From NCBI GenBank assembly GCA_023408315.1, contig JAEYKI010000015.1, positions 1-64,000 on the forward strand: a stretch of 64,000 nucleotides of DNA, in the 5' to 3' direction. A model generated the notes under the pieces. The model saw only the letters and a list, made by a program, of their open reading frames with translations. It was not told the origin of the DNA and searched no databases. Both the position numbers and the translations under genes were made by a program. This document shows positions 18,304-26,625 of the stretch, piece by piece. Each line of letters starts with the position of its first letter. Positions within the stretch are counted from its first letter, which is position 1. The stretch is from Bacillota bacterium (GTDB lineage Bacteria; Bacillota; Clostridia; Christensenellales; Christensenellaceae).

Positions 18304-18864
18304 ATGAAAAAAATTTTTAAGGCACTGCGTCCAATCCTTGTCAGTTTTGCAATACTCACGGTTATTTGCGGATTAATTTACCCGGGGATTGTGACAGGAA
18401 TTGCACAGGTATTCTTTCCGAGCCAGGCAAACGGGAGTATAATTACAGTAACATTGGAGGACGGCACCATAAAAGAGTATGGTTCCGCGCTGATTGCGCA
18501 GGATTTTACGGATCCCAAATATCTGATTGGCAGACCATCGGGTTCTTCAAATCTGAATCCCGTCAGCCAGGTAGAGAAAGATGCGGTGCAGCAGCGCGTG
18601 GACTGGTGGCATTCGTTTGATCCCGGAAATACAGCGGCCATTCCCGCGGACCTTGTAACCCAGTCGGGCAGCGGCGTGGACCCCAATATATCGCCAGAAG
18701 CGGCGGAATACCAAATAGCTAGGATTTCGGTCATAAGAGGGATCAGCCAGGAACAGGTTCGGGCGGTGATCAGTAAGTACACCTCAGGTAAGTTCCTGGG
18801 TTTTTGGGGAGAGCCTGCCGTGAATGTGCTGAAAGTAAATCTGGCTCTGGACGGACTGATTTAA
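18304..18864 (+). CDS. kdpC: Potassium-transporting ATPase subunit KdpC
   Basis: A 186-residue protein with one N-terminal membrane helix and an extracytoplasmic domain. KdpC-typical motifs are 'LIGRPSGSSNLNPVSQ', 'DLVTQSGSGVDPNISPEAA' and 'VNVLKVNLALD'. It supports complex assembly and may raise ATP affinity of KdpB. It begins 11 bp after kdpB in the same operon, with GAGGTGAAG as ribosome site. Confidence 0.95.
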   Translation: MKKIFKALRPILVSFAILTVICGLIYPGIVTGIAQVFFPSQANGSIITVTLEDGTIKEYGSALIAQDFTDPKYLIGRPSGSSNLNPVSQVEKDAVQQRVDWWHSFDPGNTAAIPADLVTQSGSGVDPNISPEAAEYQIARISVIRGISQEQVRAVISKYTSGKFLGFWGEPAVNVLKVNLALDGLI

Positions 18865-18904
18865 GTTTAATCAGAAGCAAATCTTTTAAGAGGTGGTTTA
18901 AAAA

Positions 18905-21616
18905 ATGGAAGACCTTGAAAACCAGCGCCCAGACCCGGATGCTCTGCTCCGGAGTATATGCCGGGAAGAAAAAAGCCGGGCTGGCAGGCTTAAAATTTTT
19001 TTTGGATACTCTGCAGGTGTAGGAAAGACCTATTCCATGCTGGGTGACGCGCATGATCTTTTAAAACACGGCGTAGATGTTATTGTAGGCTACGTGGAGC
19101 CCCATACAAGGCCTGAGACTATGCGGCTTTTGGAAGGGCTTCCCTGTATGCCGCCCCAAGTGCTTCCCTATAAAAACATAGAACTGAAAGAATTTGATTT
19201 GGATGCAGCATTGAAAAGGCATCCGGAAGTAATCCTGGTGGACGAGCTTGCACATACCAATGCGCCGGGCGCGCGCAACAAAAAAAGGTATCAGGATGTG
19301 GAGGAGCTTTTAAATGCCGGGATTGACGTGTACACAACCGTAAATGTGCAGCACATTGAAAGCCTTATAGATATTGTACAGAATATTACTAATGTAAATG
19401 TACGGGAGACTGTTCCGGACTATATATTTGACAACGCGGATAAGGTTGAACTGATTGATATTGGGGCGGACGAACTGCTCCGGCGTTTCCGGGAGGGCAA
19501 GGTTTACAGCCCGGACAGGGCGCGGGCCGCCATGCATAACTTTTTTACAAAAGAAAATTTGCGTCTCCTGCGCGAACTTGCAATGCGCAGCACGGCTGAC
19601 TGGTTGGGAAGCGCAAATCAAAATGAACCGCAAATTGTAGAAAAATCAACAAATATCAAATTACTTGTTTGCATCAGCCCGTCTCCATCATCAACCAAGT
19701 GTATCCGCTGGACAGAACGGACTGCAAAAGCTTTTCATGCGCCGTGGGTCGCGGTATATGTGGAAGACATGCATAGCCATACTCTGTCAGACGAACAAAA
19801 GAAAAACGTCCGTACAAACCTGGACCTGGCGGAACAACTGGGCGCGGAAATAGCCACCCTGAACGGAAACGATATTGCCACGGTGATAGCCGAATACGCA
19901 AAACTTTCGGGGATTACAAACATAGTGGTGGGTAAAAGCAGAAGAAAAAAATCTTTTTGGAGTTATTTTGAAGCTGACCTGGAAGACAAGCTTATGTCCA
20001 TGCTATCCACCGTGGAAGTACATATTATACCTGACGCCAGTAACGTTCAAAAGTCGTTCAGGAAACCGCCGAAAGTCAGGCTGGGCAGGGGCCTGCTTTT
20101 TTCCTGGCGCGATTTTTGGATGATGATTGGCATTCTTGCAGCAGCGACTCTTTTATCTGAAGGGCTGCGTGCGCTTACTATTGCGGACCAGAATATTATA
20201 ATGGCATATATTTTATCTGTGCTCATTATATCCAGGATTACCACTGGATATCTGTTTGGGATCATTGCTTCCATATTGAGTGTGCTGGCCTTTAATTTTT
20301 TCTTTACGGAGCCGTATTTTACGCTGAACGCATACCAGCCCGGATATCCTGTTACATTTGCGATTATGTTCTTTGTGGCGTTTCTCACCAGCGCGCTGAC
20401 TTCCACCGTAAAGGCACAGGCCCTGATTGCTGTTTCCAGGGAGCGGCGGACGGAGGTGCTGTACGAAATAAATAAAAAGTTGCTTGCCACCAGGGGTATT
20501 GAAAATATTGTGGCATTGACAAACGAATACCTTATTGCCTTGTTTGACCGGTCCGTTATTTTTTATGTGGACGATCCGGCAGACAGCGCAGCAGAATATT
20601 TTGTGCAATCACCGGCTGAGCTGGATGCGTCCGCCATGAAGGGCGAAGATGAGCGTGCTGTTGCGCACTGGGTTTTTGTAAACCAGAAACGCGCGGGAGC
20701 GGGTACGGATACACTGATGGGGGCGATTGCGTTTTATATGCCCGTTATTTCGCAGGGCATTGTTTTAGGCGTGTTTGGCCTTTCCTGTTTTAAAGGAAAG
20801 GTTGACCATAAGGACAGGCTATTTTTACGGATGATCGCTTCGCTTGTCGCTTTGGCTTTGGAACGCCAGGCTTTATCTGACGAGCAGAGACAGATGACAA
20901 TCCAGTCCGAAAAAGAAAAGGTGCGCAGCAACCTGCTTCGTGCGATTTCCCATGACTTGCGTACGCCTCTTACCTGTATTTTAGGCGCAAGCTCGGCAGT
21001 GCTTGAAAACGGAGATTCTTTGGATCACGAGACCCGTGACAAGCTAATTGGGGATATTAAGGAAGATTCCCAATGGCTGATTCGTATGGTGGAAAATATT
21101 CTGTCCGTAACCAGGATTGATGAAGGCACAATGAATGTTATAAAAAAACCGGAGGTTGTTGAGGAAATATTGGCGGAGGCTGTAAGCCGCATCCACAAGC
21201 GGTTTGGGAACAGAAAAATATCTGTAAAAGTACCGGATGAGCTATTGATCGTGCCCATGGACGGCACTTTAATAGAGCAGGTTTTAATCAACCTGATTGA
21301 GAATGCAATCAAACATTCACCGGATGATTCAGTTATACATGTTTCCGTTACAAAAAGCGGTCAAGAAGCCGTATTTGAAGTGGTGGACCACGGGAGCGGG
21401 ATTGCAGTGGAAGCGCTCCCGCACCTTTTTGAGAATTACATTATGAACGGCGGGCAAAGCCCGGATGCAAGCAGGGGAATGGGAATTGGGCTTTCCATTT
21501 GTATGTCTATTATAAAGGCGCATCATGGCGGTATGGAGGCGAACAATAATCCGGAGGGTGGAGCGGTGTTTAAATTTACTTTACCATTGGAAGAGGAGAG
21601 GGAATATGCAGGTTAA
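18905..21616 (+). CDS. kdpD: Sensor histidine kinase KdpD
   Basis: A full-length (903-residue) KdpD. It has an N-terminal KdpD domain with Walker A (GVGKTYS, about residue 40) and 'VDELAHTNAPG', a universal stress protein-like domain (about 245-370), four membrane helices (about 395-500), a GAF-like region (520-650), a HisKA domain with H683 in 'AISHDLRTPLTC', and an HATPase domain (NLIENAIKHSP). It senses low K+ or K+/ionic status and phosphorylates KdpE. It follows kdpC by 40 bp and overlaps kdpE, giving the usual kdpFABC-DE order. Confidence 0.93.
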   Translation: MEDLENQRPDPDALLRSICREEKSRAGRLKIFFGYSAGVGKTYSMLGDAHDLLKHGVDVIVGYVEPHTRPETMRLLEGLPCMPPQVLPYKNIELKEFDLDAALKRHPEVILVDELAHTNAPGARNKKRYQDVEELLNAGIDVYTTVNVQHIESLIDIVQNITNVNVRETVPDYIFDNADKVELIDIGADELLRRFREGKVYSPDRARAAMHNFFTKENLRLLRELAMRSTADWLGSANQNEPQIVEKSTNIKLLVCISPSPSSTKCIRWTERTAKAFHAPWVAVYVEDMHSHTLSDEQKKNVRTNLDLAEQLGAEIATLNGNDIATVIAEYAKLSGITNIVVGKSRRKKSFWSYFEADLEDKLMSMLSTVEVHIIPDASNVQKSFRKPPKVRLGRGLLFSWRDFWMMIGILAAATLLSEGLRALTIADQNIIMAYILSVLIISRITTGYLFGIIASILSVLAFNFFFTEPYFTLNAYQPGYPVTFAIMFFVAFLTSALTSTVKAQALIAVSRERRTEVLYEINKKLLATRGIENIVALTNEYLIALFDRSVIFYVDDPADSAAEYFVQSPAELDASAMKGEDERAVAHWVFVNQKRAGAGTDTLMGAIAFYMPVISQGIVLGVFGLSCFKGKVDHKDRLFLRMIASLVALALERQALSDEQRQMTIQSEKEKVRSNLLRAISHDLRTPLTCILGASSAVLENGDSLDHETRDKLIGDIKEDSQWLIRMVENILSVTRIDEGTMNVIKKPEVVEEILAEAVSRIHKRFGNRKISVKVPDELLIVPMDGTLIEQVLINLIENAIKHSPDDSVIHVSVTKSGQEAVFEVVDHGSGIAVEALPHLFENYIMNGGQSPDASRGMGIGLSICMSIIKAHHGGMEANNNPEGGAVFKFTLPLEEEREYAG

Positions 21617-22301
21617 ATCAGTAATTTTGATCGTCGAAGACGAGAGTGGAATCCGCAACTTTATATCTGCAATTCTAGGTTCCAATGGTTTCGATGTAAT
21701 AAAAGCGGAAAAAGGCGTGAATGCAATTTCAATGGTTGCCTCCTACTGTCCGGATGTTGTATTGCTTGACCTGGGGCTGCCGGATATGGACGGAATCGAG
21801 GTTTTAAAAAGCATCCGCGAGTGGTCAAATGTGCCGGTTATTGTGGTTTCAGCTCGGGAACAGGAACGCGAAAAAGTAGAGGCCCTGGATTTGGGCGCAG
21901 ACGATTATATCACGAAACCGTTTGGCACTTCAGAACTTCTGGCAAGGATACGTACAGCCTTGCGCCATAGCCATTCCAATGTGAGTGCGTCCGGAATCAA
22001 GTCAAATAGGGTAGTGATTGACGAATTGGAGATTAACTACGAAAAAAGGCTGGTAAGCCTGGCCGGTGTAGAAGTACACCTAACGCCCATAGAATATAAA
22101 ATTATCGTTTTGCTTTCGGAACATTTGGGCAAAGTTTTGACGCACGATTATATTATAAAGGAAGTCTGGGGACCGCATGTAAACGAAGTGCAGGCGCTCA
22201 GGGTCAACATGGCTAATATTCGAAGAAAGCTGGAAGTGAATCCGGCTGAACCAAAATATATTCTAACAGAAGTAGGCGTTGGATACAGAATGGTGGAATA
22301 A
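21606..22301 (+). CDS. kdpE: Response regulator KdpE
   Basis: An OmpR-type regulator (231 residues) with a receiver domain (phosphorylated D55 in VVLLDLGLPDMDG) and a C-terminal winged helix ('LTPIEYKIIVLLSEHLGKVLT'). The ATG at 21606 (MQVKSVILIVEDE) follows GAGAGGGAAT and overlaps the end of kdpD; an earlier in-frame start would only add residues read from kdpD. It is expected to activate kdpFABC. Confidence 0.93.
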   Translation: MQVKSVILIVEDESGIRNFISAILGSNGFDVIKAEKGVNAISMVASYCPDVVLLDLGLPDMDGIEVLKSIREWSNVPVIVVSAREQEREKVEALDLGADDYITKPFGTSELLARIRTALRHSHSNVSASGIKSNRVVIDELEINYEKRLVSLAGVEVHLTPIEYKIIVLLSEHLGKVLTHDYIIKEVWGPHVNEVQALRVNMANIRRKLEVNPAEPKYILTEVGVGYRMVE

Positions 22302-22304
22302 AGT

Positions 22305-22570
22305 TTTATTGTGTCTGTTAAAAATGCCTTTAATAAAAGAAATATTGCTTGATTGTTTTCAAAAAATGTCTACTCATATTTTAAGATATACTCATAAAAC
22401 TGATTATTAATTAAATGATTTAATTAATCTCGTTTTTTAATTATTCCTTATTTCAAGCCTTTATATAGATCGTTACGCGAAATTTTAGGGGAACGAGGTA
22501 ATATGAGAAATTGATCGCTCGGGGAGCTTTTTAAAAACAGAGATAAGTCAGCCGCCCTCGCCTCCGCTAT
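22305..22570 (+). repeat. Dispersed AT-rich repeat, copy C
   Basis: It starts right at the kdpE stop ('aaagttttattgtgtctgtt') and matches copy B nearly throughout and copy A in blocks. It ends 'cagccgccctcgcctccg', again like a tRNA or tmRNA 3' end. No insertion sequence is attached here. Confidence 0.7.
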
Positions 22571-22822
22571 TTACCAAATATCGCTGATGCATTCAAATAA
22601 GCTGCATTGGTGATATCTTTATTAAAGCATATGCATTCTTTTTTGCTAATTTAGTATACATGGTTCCTCATATTTTTTGACAAGAGGAACGGAAAGCCTA
22701 CGAATGGAATCATTAATACATTTGGCGATGGAAAAAGCAAGTAATTGCACAGAAAAAAAGAAGAGCAATGAATATCCGTTCATTACTCTCTATAGTGTAA
22801 GCGCTAAATACCGGGCAAAAGG
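22571..22822. other. Gap between convergent kdpE and the cation ATPase gene
   Basis: No gene seen. Two inverted repeats occur: an imperfect one at 22579-22616 (ATATCGCTGATGCA with TGCATTGGTGATAT), and GTTCCTC...GAGGAAC at 22663-22690. Neither has a clear T-run, so I do not call them terminators. Confidence 0.4.
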
Positions 22823-25483
22823 TTAGTGTTTTTTAATTCTCCTTAATAGTAGCTTTACAAATTCAGATATCATAATAACACTAAATGAAACCCCAAATAT
22901 TTTTAGCCACATCATTAAGTCAAGGGGGATTGTCCCGAAAAACGCGCCTGCAAATTGTATAATTACAATTTGCAATACAAAGGTAATTGAAATAACCAGC
23001 AGCATAATCTTATTTTTCAACATATGCCTGAAAATACTGACCGAGTGAAGTTCACGGCAGTTAAAGGCATTAAACAGCTGAAATAAAGCAAATAATGTGA
23101 AAAGCACGGTGGCCGTTTGTTCTTTTGCCGCTCCCAAAAAATTAAAGGCGTATTGGCATAAAAAGATGATAGAAATATATGCGCCGACAAGCCCAATCCT
23201 TATCAGCATATCCTTGGATACAATATTATCACTACGTTTTGTAGGCGGGCGGCCCATCAGATCATCGTAAATGGGTTCCAGCCCCAAGGTGAGAGCAGGA
23301 GGACCGTCCATGATGATATTGATCCATAAGAGCTGCAAGGCGGTAAAGGGTGCGTTGAATCCCAAAATAATCGATGTGAAAACAACGATAACAGAGGACA
23401 CGTTTACTGTAAGCTGAAATTGAATGAACCGTTTAAAGTTTTCGTAAATACCGCGTCCCCAGGCAACTGCCTTGACAATTGTTGAAAAGGAGTCATCCAG
23501 AAGTACGATATCGCTTGCTTCTTTAGACACTTCAGTACCTGATATGCCCATGGCAATGCCGACATCGGCATTTTTAAGCGCAGGGGCATCATTGATGCCG
23601 TCTCCGGTAACAGCAACCACATTTCCTTGCACCTTTAAAAGTTTGACAATCCGCATTTTTATGGTAGGGGTGCTTCGGGCAATAACACTTATTTTTGGAA
23701 GCGCCATTAACAATTCATCATCGCTTAAATCTGCGATGTCTTTAGACTCAACAGCGATGCGCTCTCCGGATAAAACATGAAGTTCGTTGGCAATAGCGGT
23801 AGCCGTAACAATATTGTCTCCAGTCAGTATTTTAAGGTCAATACCGGCTAAGCGGCAATTCTTAACGGCTTCATACACATCGGCGCGCAGAGGATCGGAT
23901 ATGGCAACAAAGCCATCAAAAATCATGTTGGTTTCCATTGTGGCGTGGTGGAGCTCGTTTTCATAGTCCCGCATATCATCCAGTTCTTTGTGCGCAAAGG
24001 CTATTACACGCATGGCTTTTTCCTGCGCCTTTGTAATGTATTGCTCAATCTCGTTCTTTTTGGGAGCCGAAATATCGCACATGGCGAATACGCATTCAGG
24101 ACTGCCTTTTACATAGGAGATAATTTTTCCGTCTACTTTGCTGATCGTGGTCATATGCTTCAATTCGGAGGAAAATGGGAAAGCGTATAATACATCATGC
24201 TCTGAACGTTCATCCTTATAGGATTTTCCGCTTTTTTGGCGGGCATCCGAGCGCTCGTAGAAATTTAAAATTGCACATTCTGTGGGGTTCCCGATAAAAG
24301 TACCGTTCTGAGAAATATCCGCAGTTGTGTTGAGGCAGATATTATGAACAATCCAATTGGATGAGAGCTCCGACGGCTTTTCATGCCATTTGGTATCAAA
24401 GAAGGTCGAAACCGTCATTTTATTCTCGGTCAGTGTACCGGTTTTATCCGAGCATATCACATTGATACACCCAACGGTTTCGGATGCAATCATTTTTTTA
24501 ACCAAGGCGTTTTGACGGGAAAGCTTAATAATATTAAGCGAGAGGGATACGGCCACGATGGTGGGAAGTCCTTCGGGTACGGCGGCTACGATCAGTACAA
24601 TGCTGGTGACAAAAGCCTCCAGCACTTCCTCAAATACAAGCCCGCCTGACATGGCAAAAGAGATGATTTCAGTTGTAAAAACAATTGCCGCGGCGATTAC
24701 TCCCAGAATGGTGATTGTTTTGCCGAGCCGCGCTAGTTTTTCCTGAAGCGGTGTGGAAGTTCTCTCCGTTTGAGTAAGTTCCTTTGCGATTTTTCCGAAT
24801 TCCGTGCTGTCGCCGACTGCCGTTACCACCATTTTGCAATATCCGCTTGTGATGTAATTTCCCGAATAAAGCATATTAGAGCGATCAGCAAGAGGTGTTT
24901 TTTCGTCTGCAATGAGAAAGTCGGCATCCTTTTTTGCCGGAACACTTTCGCCGGTCAGCGCGGATTCGTCCGCTGCAAGGCCCACGCTTTCCAGCAATCT
25001 TCCATCAGCGGGGATTTTGTCTCCTGTAGAGAGAAGCAAAATGTCGCCGACCACGATCTCCTTTTGGCCTATTAAAACCGTATCACCGTCACGCAGAACC
25101 TTGATAACCATGTCTTCGCTAATTTTTGAAAGAGCCTCGAATGCTTTGGCGCTCTTGCCCTCCATGACAACGGTGATAATGACCGAAAGCGAAATTGCGG
25201 CAAATATGCCGACACATTCCAAGAAGTCCGATTCGCCGCCCGTCGCTGCACGTATAATGTTGACGAAAAGCGCAATGATTCCTGCCATGATCAGCATCAA
25301 GACCATCGGTTCACGGGCGGCCCCTAAAATGCGCTTTGCCAAGGATTCAGGCTTTGCTTTTGTAAGCGTGTTCAGGCCAAATTGCACTTGGTTCTTAATT
25401 GCCTGATCTGTTGTCAGACCGGCAGATGGGCTTGTGTTCAACCGGCGTATCAGATCGTCTTTGGTTTCTAGAAATTCCTGCAA
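22823..25483 (-). CDS. P-type cation-transporting ATPase (Ca2+/Mn2+ type)
   Basis: An 886-residue P-type ATPase of the PMCA/SERCA-like class. It has an N-terminal cation-ATPase domain, the TGES actuator loop (TGESVPAKK), the ion-site helix 'AAVPEGLPTIVAVSLS', the phosphorylation motif DKTGTLTEN, the hinge 'TGDGINDAPALKNADVG' and a six-helix C-terminal region. GGAGGAATTTGC precedes the ATG. Members export Ca2+, some also Mn2+. The yybP-ykoY-like riboswitch in its leader argues for Mn2+ as a substrate or signal; this is inference. Confidence 0.9.
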   Translation of the reverse strand: MQEFLETKDDLIRRLNTSPSAGLTTDQAIKNQVQFGLNTLTKAKPESLAKRILGAAREPMVLMLIMAGIIALFVNIIRAATGGESDFLECVGIFAAISLSVIITVVMEGKSAKAFEALSKISEDMVIKVLRDGDTVLIGQKEIVVGDILLLSTGDKIPADGRLLESVGLAADESALTGESVPAKKDADFLIADEKTPLADRSNMLYSGNYITSGYCKMVVTAVGDSTEFGKIAKELTQTERTSTPLQEKLARLGKTITILGVIAAAIVFTTEIISFAMSGGLVFEEVLEAFVTSIVLIVAAVPEGLPTIVAVSLSLNIIKLSRQNALVKKMIASETVGCINVICSDKTGTLTENKMTVSTFFDTKWHEKPSELSSNWIVHNICLNTTADISQNGTFIGNPTECAILNFYERSDARQKSGKSYKDERSEHDVLYAFPFSSELKHMTTISKVDGKIISYVKGSPECVFAMCDISAPKKNEIEQYITKAQEKAMRVIAFAHKELDDMRDYENELHHATMETNMIFDGFVAISDPLRADVYEAVKNCRLAGIDLKILTGDNIVTATAIANELHVLSGERIAVESKDIADLSDDELLMALPKISVIARSTPTIKMRIVKLLKVQGNVVAVTGDGINDAPALKNADVGIAMGISGTEVSKEASDIVLLDDSFSTIVKAVAWGRGIYENFKRFIQFQLTVNVSSVIVVFTSIILGFNAPFTALQLLWINIIMDGPPALTLGLEPIYDDLMGRPPTKRSDNIVSKDMLIRIGLVGAYISIIFLCQYAFNFLGAAKEQTATVLFTLFALFQLFNAFNCRELHSVSIFRHMLKNKIMLLVISITFVLQIVIIQFAGAFFGTIPLDLMMWLKIFGVSFSVIMISEFVKLLLRRIKKH

Positions 25484-25521
25484 TGCAAATTCCTCCTATT
25501 TATAAGATATTCAATGGCTTG

Positions 25522-25569
25522 TACAAAATAAAAGGCTCGTGCATAGTATTACCGCTATACACGAGCCTT
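25522..25569 (-). terminator. Riboswitch expression platform: intrinsic terminator hairpin
   Basis: On the minus strand AAGGCTCGTG pairs perfectly with CACGAGCCTT (10 bp), followed by 'ttattttg'. It lies between the aptamer and the ATPase start. The 5' arm resembles the aptamer end 'gagactcatgtatagc', so the two could compete for pairing. This is what a ligand-controlled antitermination switch needs. Confidence 0.7.
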
Positions 25570-25576
25570 AAAAAAT

Positions 25577-25701
25577 AAAAGACTATGTACGGCTGTAGAA
25601 GCTATACATGAGTCTCGTTTATTAAGACAAGCCAGACCTTTTACAGTCAGTATGTTGACTTGACACGCAGAATTCTGCGCAAACTACTCCCTCACGAGTA
25701 T
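25577..25701 (-). promoter_or_regulatory. yybP-ykoY family (Mn2+) riboswitch
   Basis: Read on the minus strand, the leader has the family's conserved parts in order: 'gagggagtagtttgcgc', a small hairpin, 'gtcaacatactgac', 'ggtctggcttgtctt', and 'aacgagactcatgta'. The spacing and the pair of loops (AGTCAACATACTGACT, then the Mn2+-site strand) fit the aptamer. It precedes a P-type cation ATPase, the most usual gene under this riboswitch besides MntP/UPF0016 exporters. A TTGACA (revcomp of 25742-25747) lies upstream. Confidence 0.8.
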
Positions 25702-25810
25702 TTCTAATTATATTAAAACTTTATCATGTACTAAGGAGTTTTGTCAAGGTAAAAACAATCTGGCTTTCAATCAGCTTCGGGCTAACTATATAGTGAAATT
25801 GATAGGGCGA

Positions 25811-25917
25811 GGGTATTTTAGACAGTTTTTTCTGGACAGTCTAATTACCGGGCGGCATTTTTTCTCCTGTTTTTCGCAATATTCGTTTTCTCCCTGGTTT
25901 GGCGTTATAAATGTACA
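25811..25917 (-). mobile_element. IS3-family element remnant (transposase C-terminus and inner end)
   Basis: It starts 'gacagttttttctggacagt' and runs through coding DNA for the transposase tail: 'FITPNQGENEYCEKQEKK' corresponds to 'FITPNQAESEYFEKQEKE' of the 13-kb copy. Everything upstream of the tail is gone. It lies between the riboswitch-controlled ATPase and the hgc operon. Confidence 0.75.
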
Positions 25918-26030
25918 GTGCTTGACCAATCCTATTTTATACAAGTTAGAAAAGTGGCAAAGAGACAATTTTACTGGATATTCAGAAATATAATACCAAA
26001 CTACTGCTAGATACAAATTTAAATATCATA

Positions 26031-26060
26031 TTGACATTCTTCGATTTGATAGCATATAAT
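26031..26060 (+). promoter_or_regulatory. Consensus promoter of the arsR-hgcAB operon with possible operator
   Basis: TTGACA (26031) and TATAAT (26055) are both perfect, with an 18-bp spacer. A TCGAT...ATCGA inverted repeat (26041 to about 26069) brackets the -10 box. It is a reasonable operator for the ArsR-type repressor encoded just downstream; that link is inference. Confidence 0.75.
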
Positions 26061-26095
26061 AGCCATATCGAATATTTTAGATTTGAGGCTGCGTT

Positions 26096-26431
26096 ATGGA
26101 AAATTATATTGAACATACAAAAGTATTTAAGGCGCTGGGCGATCCCAAAAGAGCTATGATAGTTGATATGCTCTCTTGCGGGGAACTGTGTGCCTGCAAA
26201 ATTTTGGAGAAATTCAAATTGTCTCAGTCCACGCTGTCCCACCACATGAAACTTCTATGCGAGTGTGGGTTGGTTAATGGCAGGGAAGAAGGCAAGTGGA
26301 CATATTACTCTTTGGATGCGGACACCATCAGCGGGACAAAACAGTTTTTTTGCACTATCACAACCGATAAAGAAAACTGCATTTGCAAAGGAAATGCTGA
26401 CTGCTGCAAAGGATGTGATGAAAATGAGTAA
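26096..26431 (+). CDS. ArsR-family metalloregulator
   Basis: A 111-residue winged-helix repressor with 'LGDPKRAMIVDMLSCGELCACKIL' and the recognition helix 'LSQSTLSHHMKLLCECGLV'. The ELCACKIL motif carries the paired cysteines that bind As(III) or related thiophilic ions in ArsR. A second Cys-rich tail (CICKGNADCCKGCDE) could add a site. It is the first gene after a consensus promoter and overlaps hgcA by 8 bases. It probably represses the whole operon and responds to arsenite or another thiophilic metal. Confidence 0.85.
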   Translation: MENYIEHTKVFKALGDPKRAMIVDMLSCGELCACKILEKFKLSQSTLSHHMKLLCECGLVNGREEGKWTYYSLDADTISGTKQFFCTITTDKENCICKGNADCCKGCDENE

Positions 26432-26625
26432 AGAAAAATCGTGCTGCTCTTCTCCCGGCTGCCGACCGGATCAGGCCGCGCATGAACAGTCGGCAAAAAA
26501 AATCAGCTTTTCTGCATCAGCGCAACCTTTAAAAAAAGCTGTGTCAGCAAAGACTATGCTATCTGCTGAAAAAGGCTTGAAACTGAGTGCGGAAAAAGCA
26601 TGCTGTTCTTCCAGTTGTAACTGTG
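26342..26625 (+). repeat. Diverged tandem duplication across the arsR/hgcA junction
   Basis: The DNA around the hgcA start (about 26342-26460) is repeated with a period of 159 bp at about 26501-26625. Read in the hgcA frame the copies align: 'QPIKKTAFAKEMLTAAK' with 'QPLKKAVSAKTMLSAEK', and 'MSKEKSCCSS' with 'LSAEKACCSS'. The ATG at 26424 matches a CTG at 26583. Copy 1 encodes the ArsR tail in one frame; copy 2 encodes the HgcA N-terminal extension. Confidence 0.75.
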
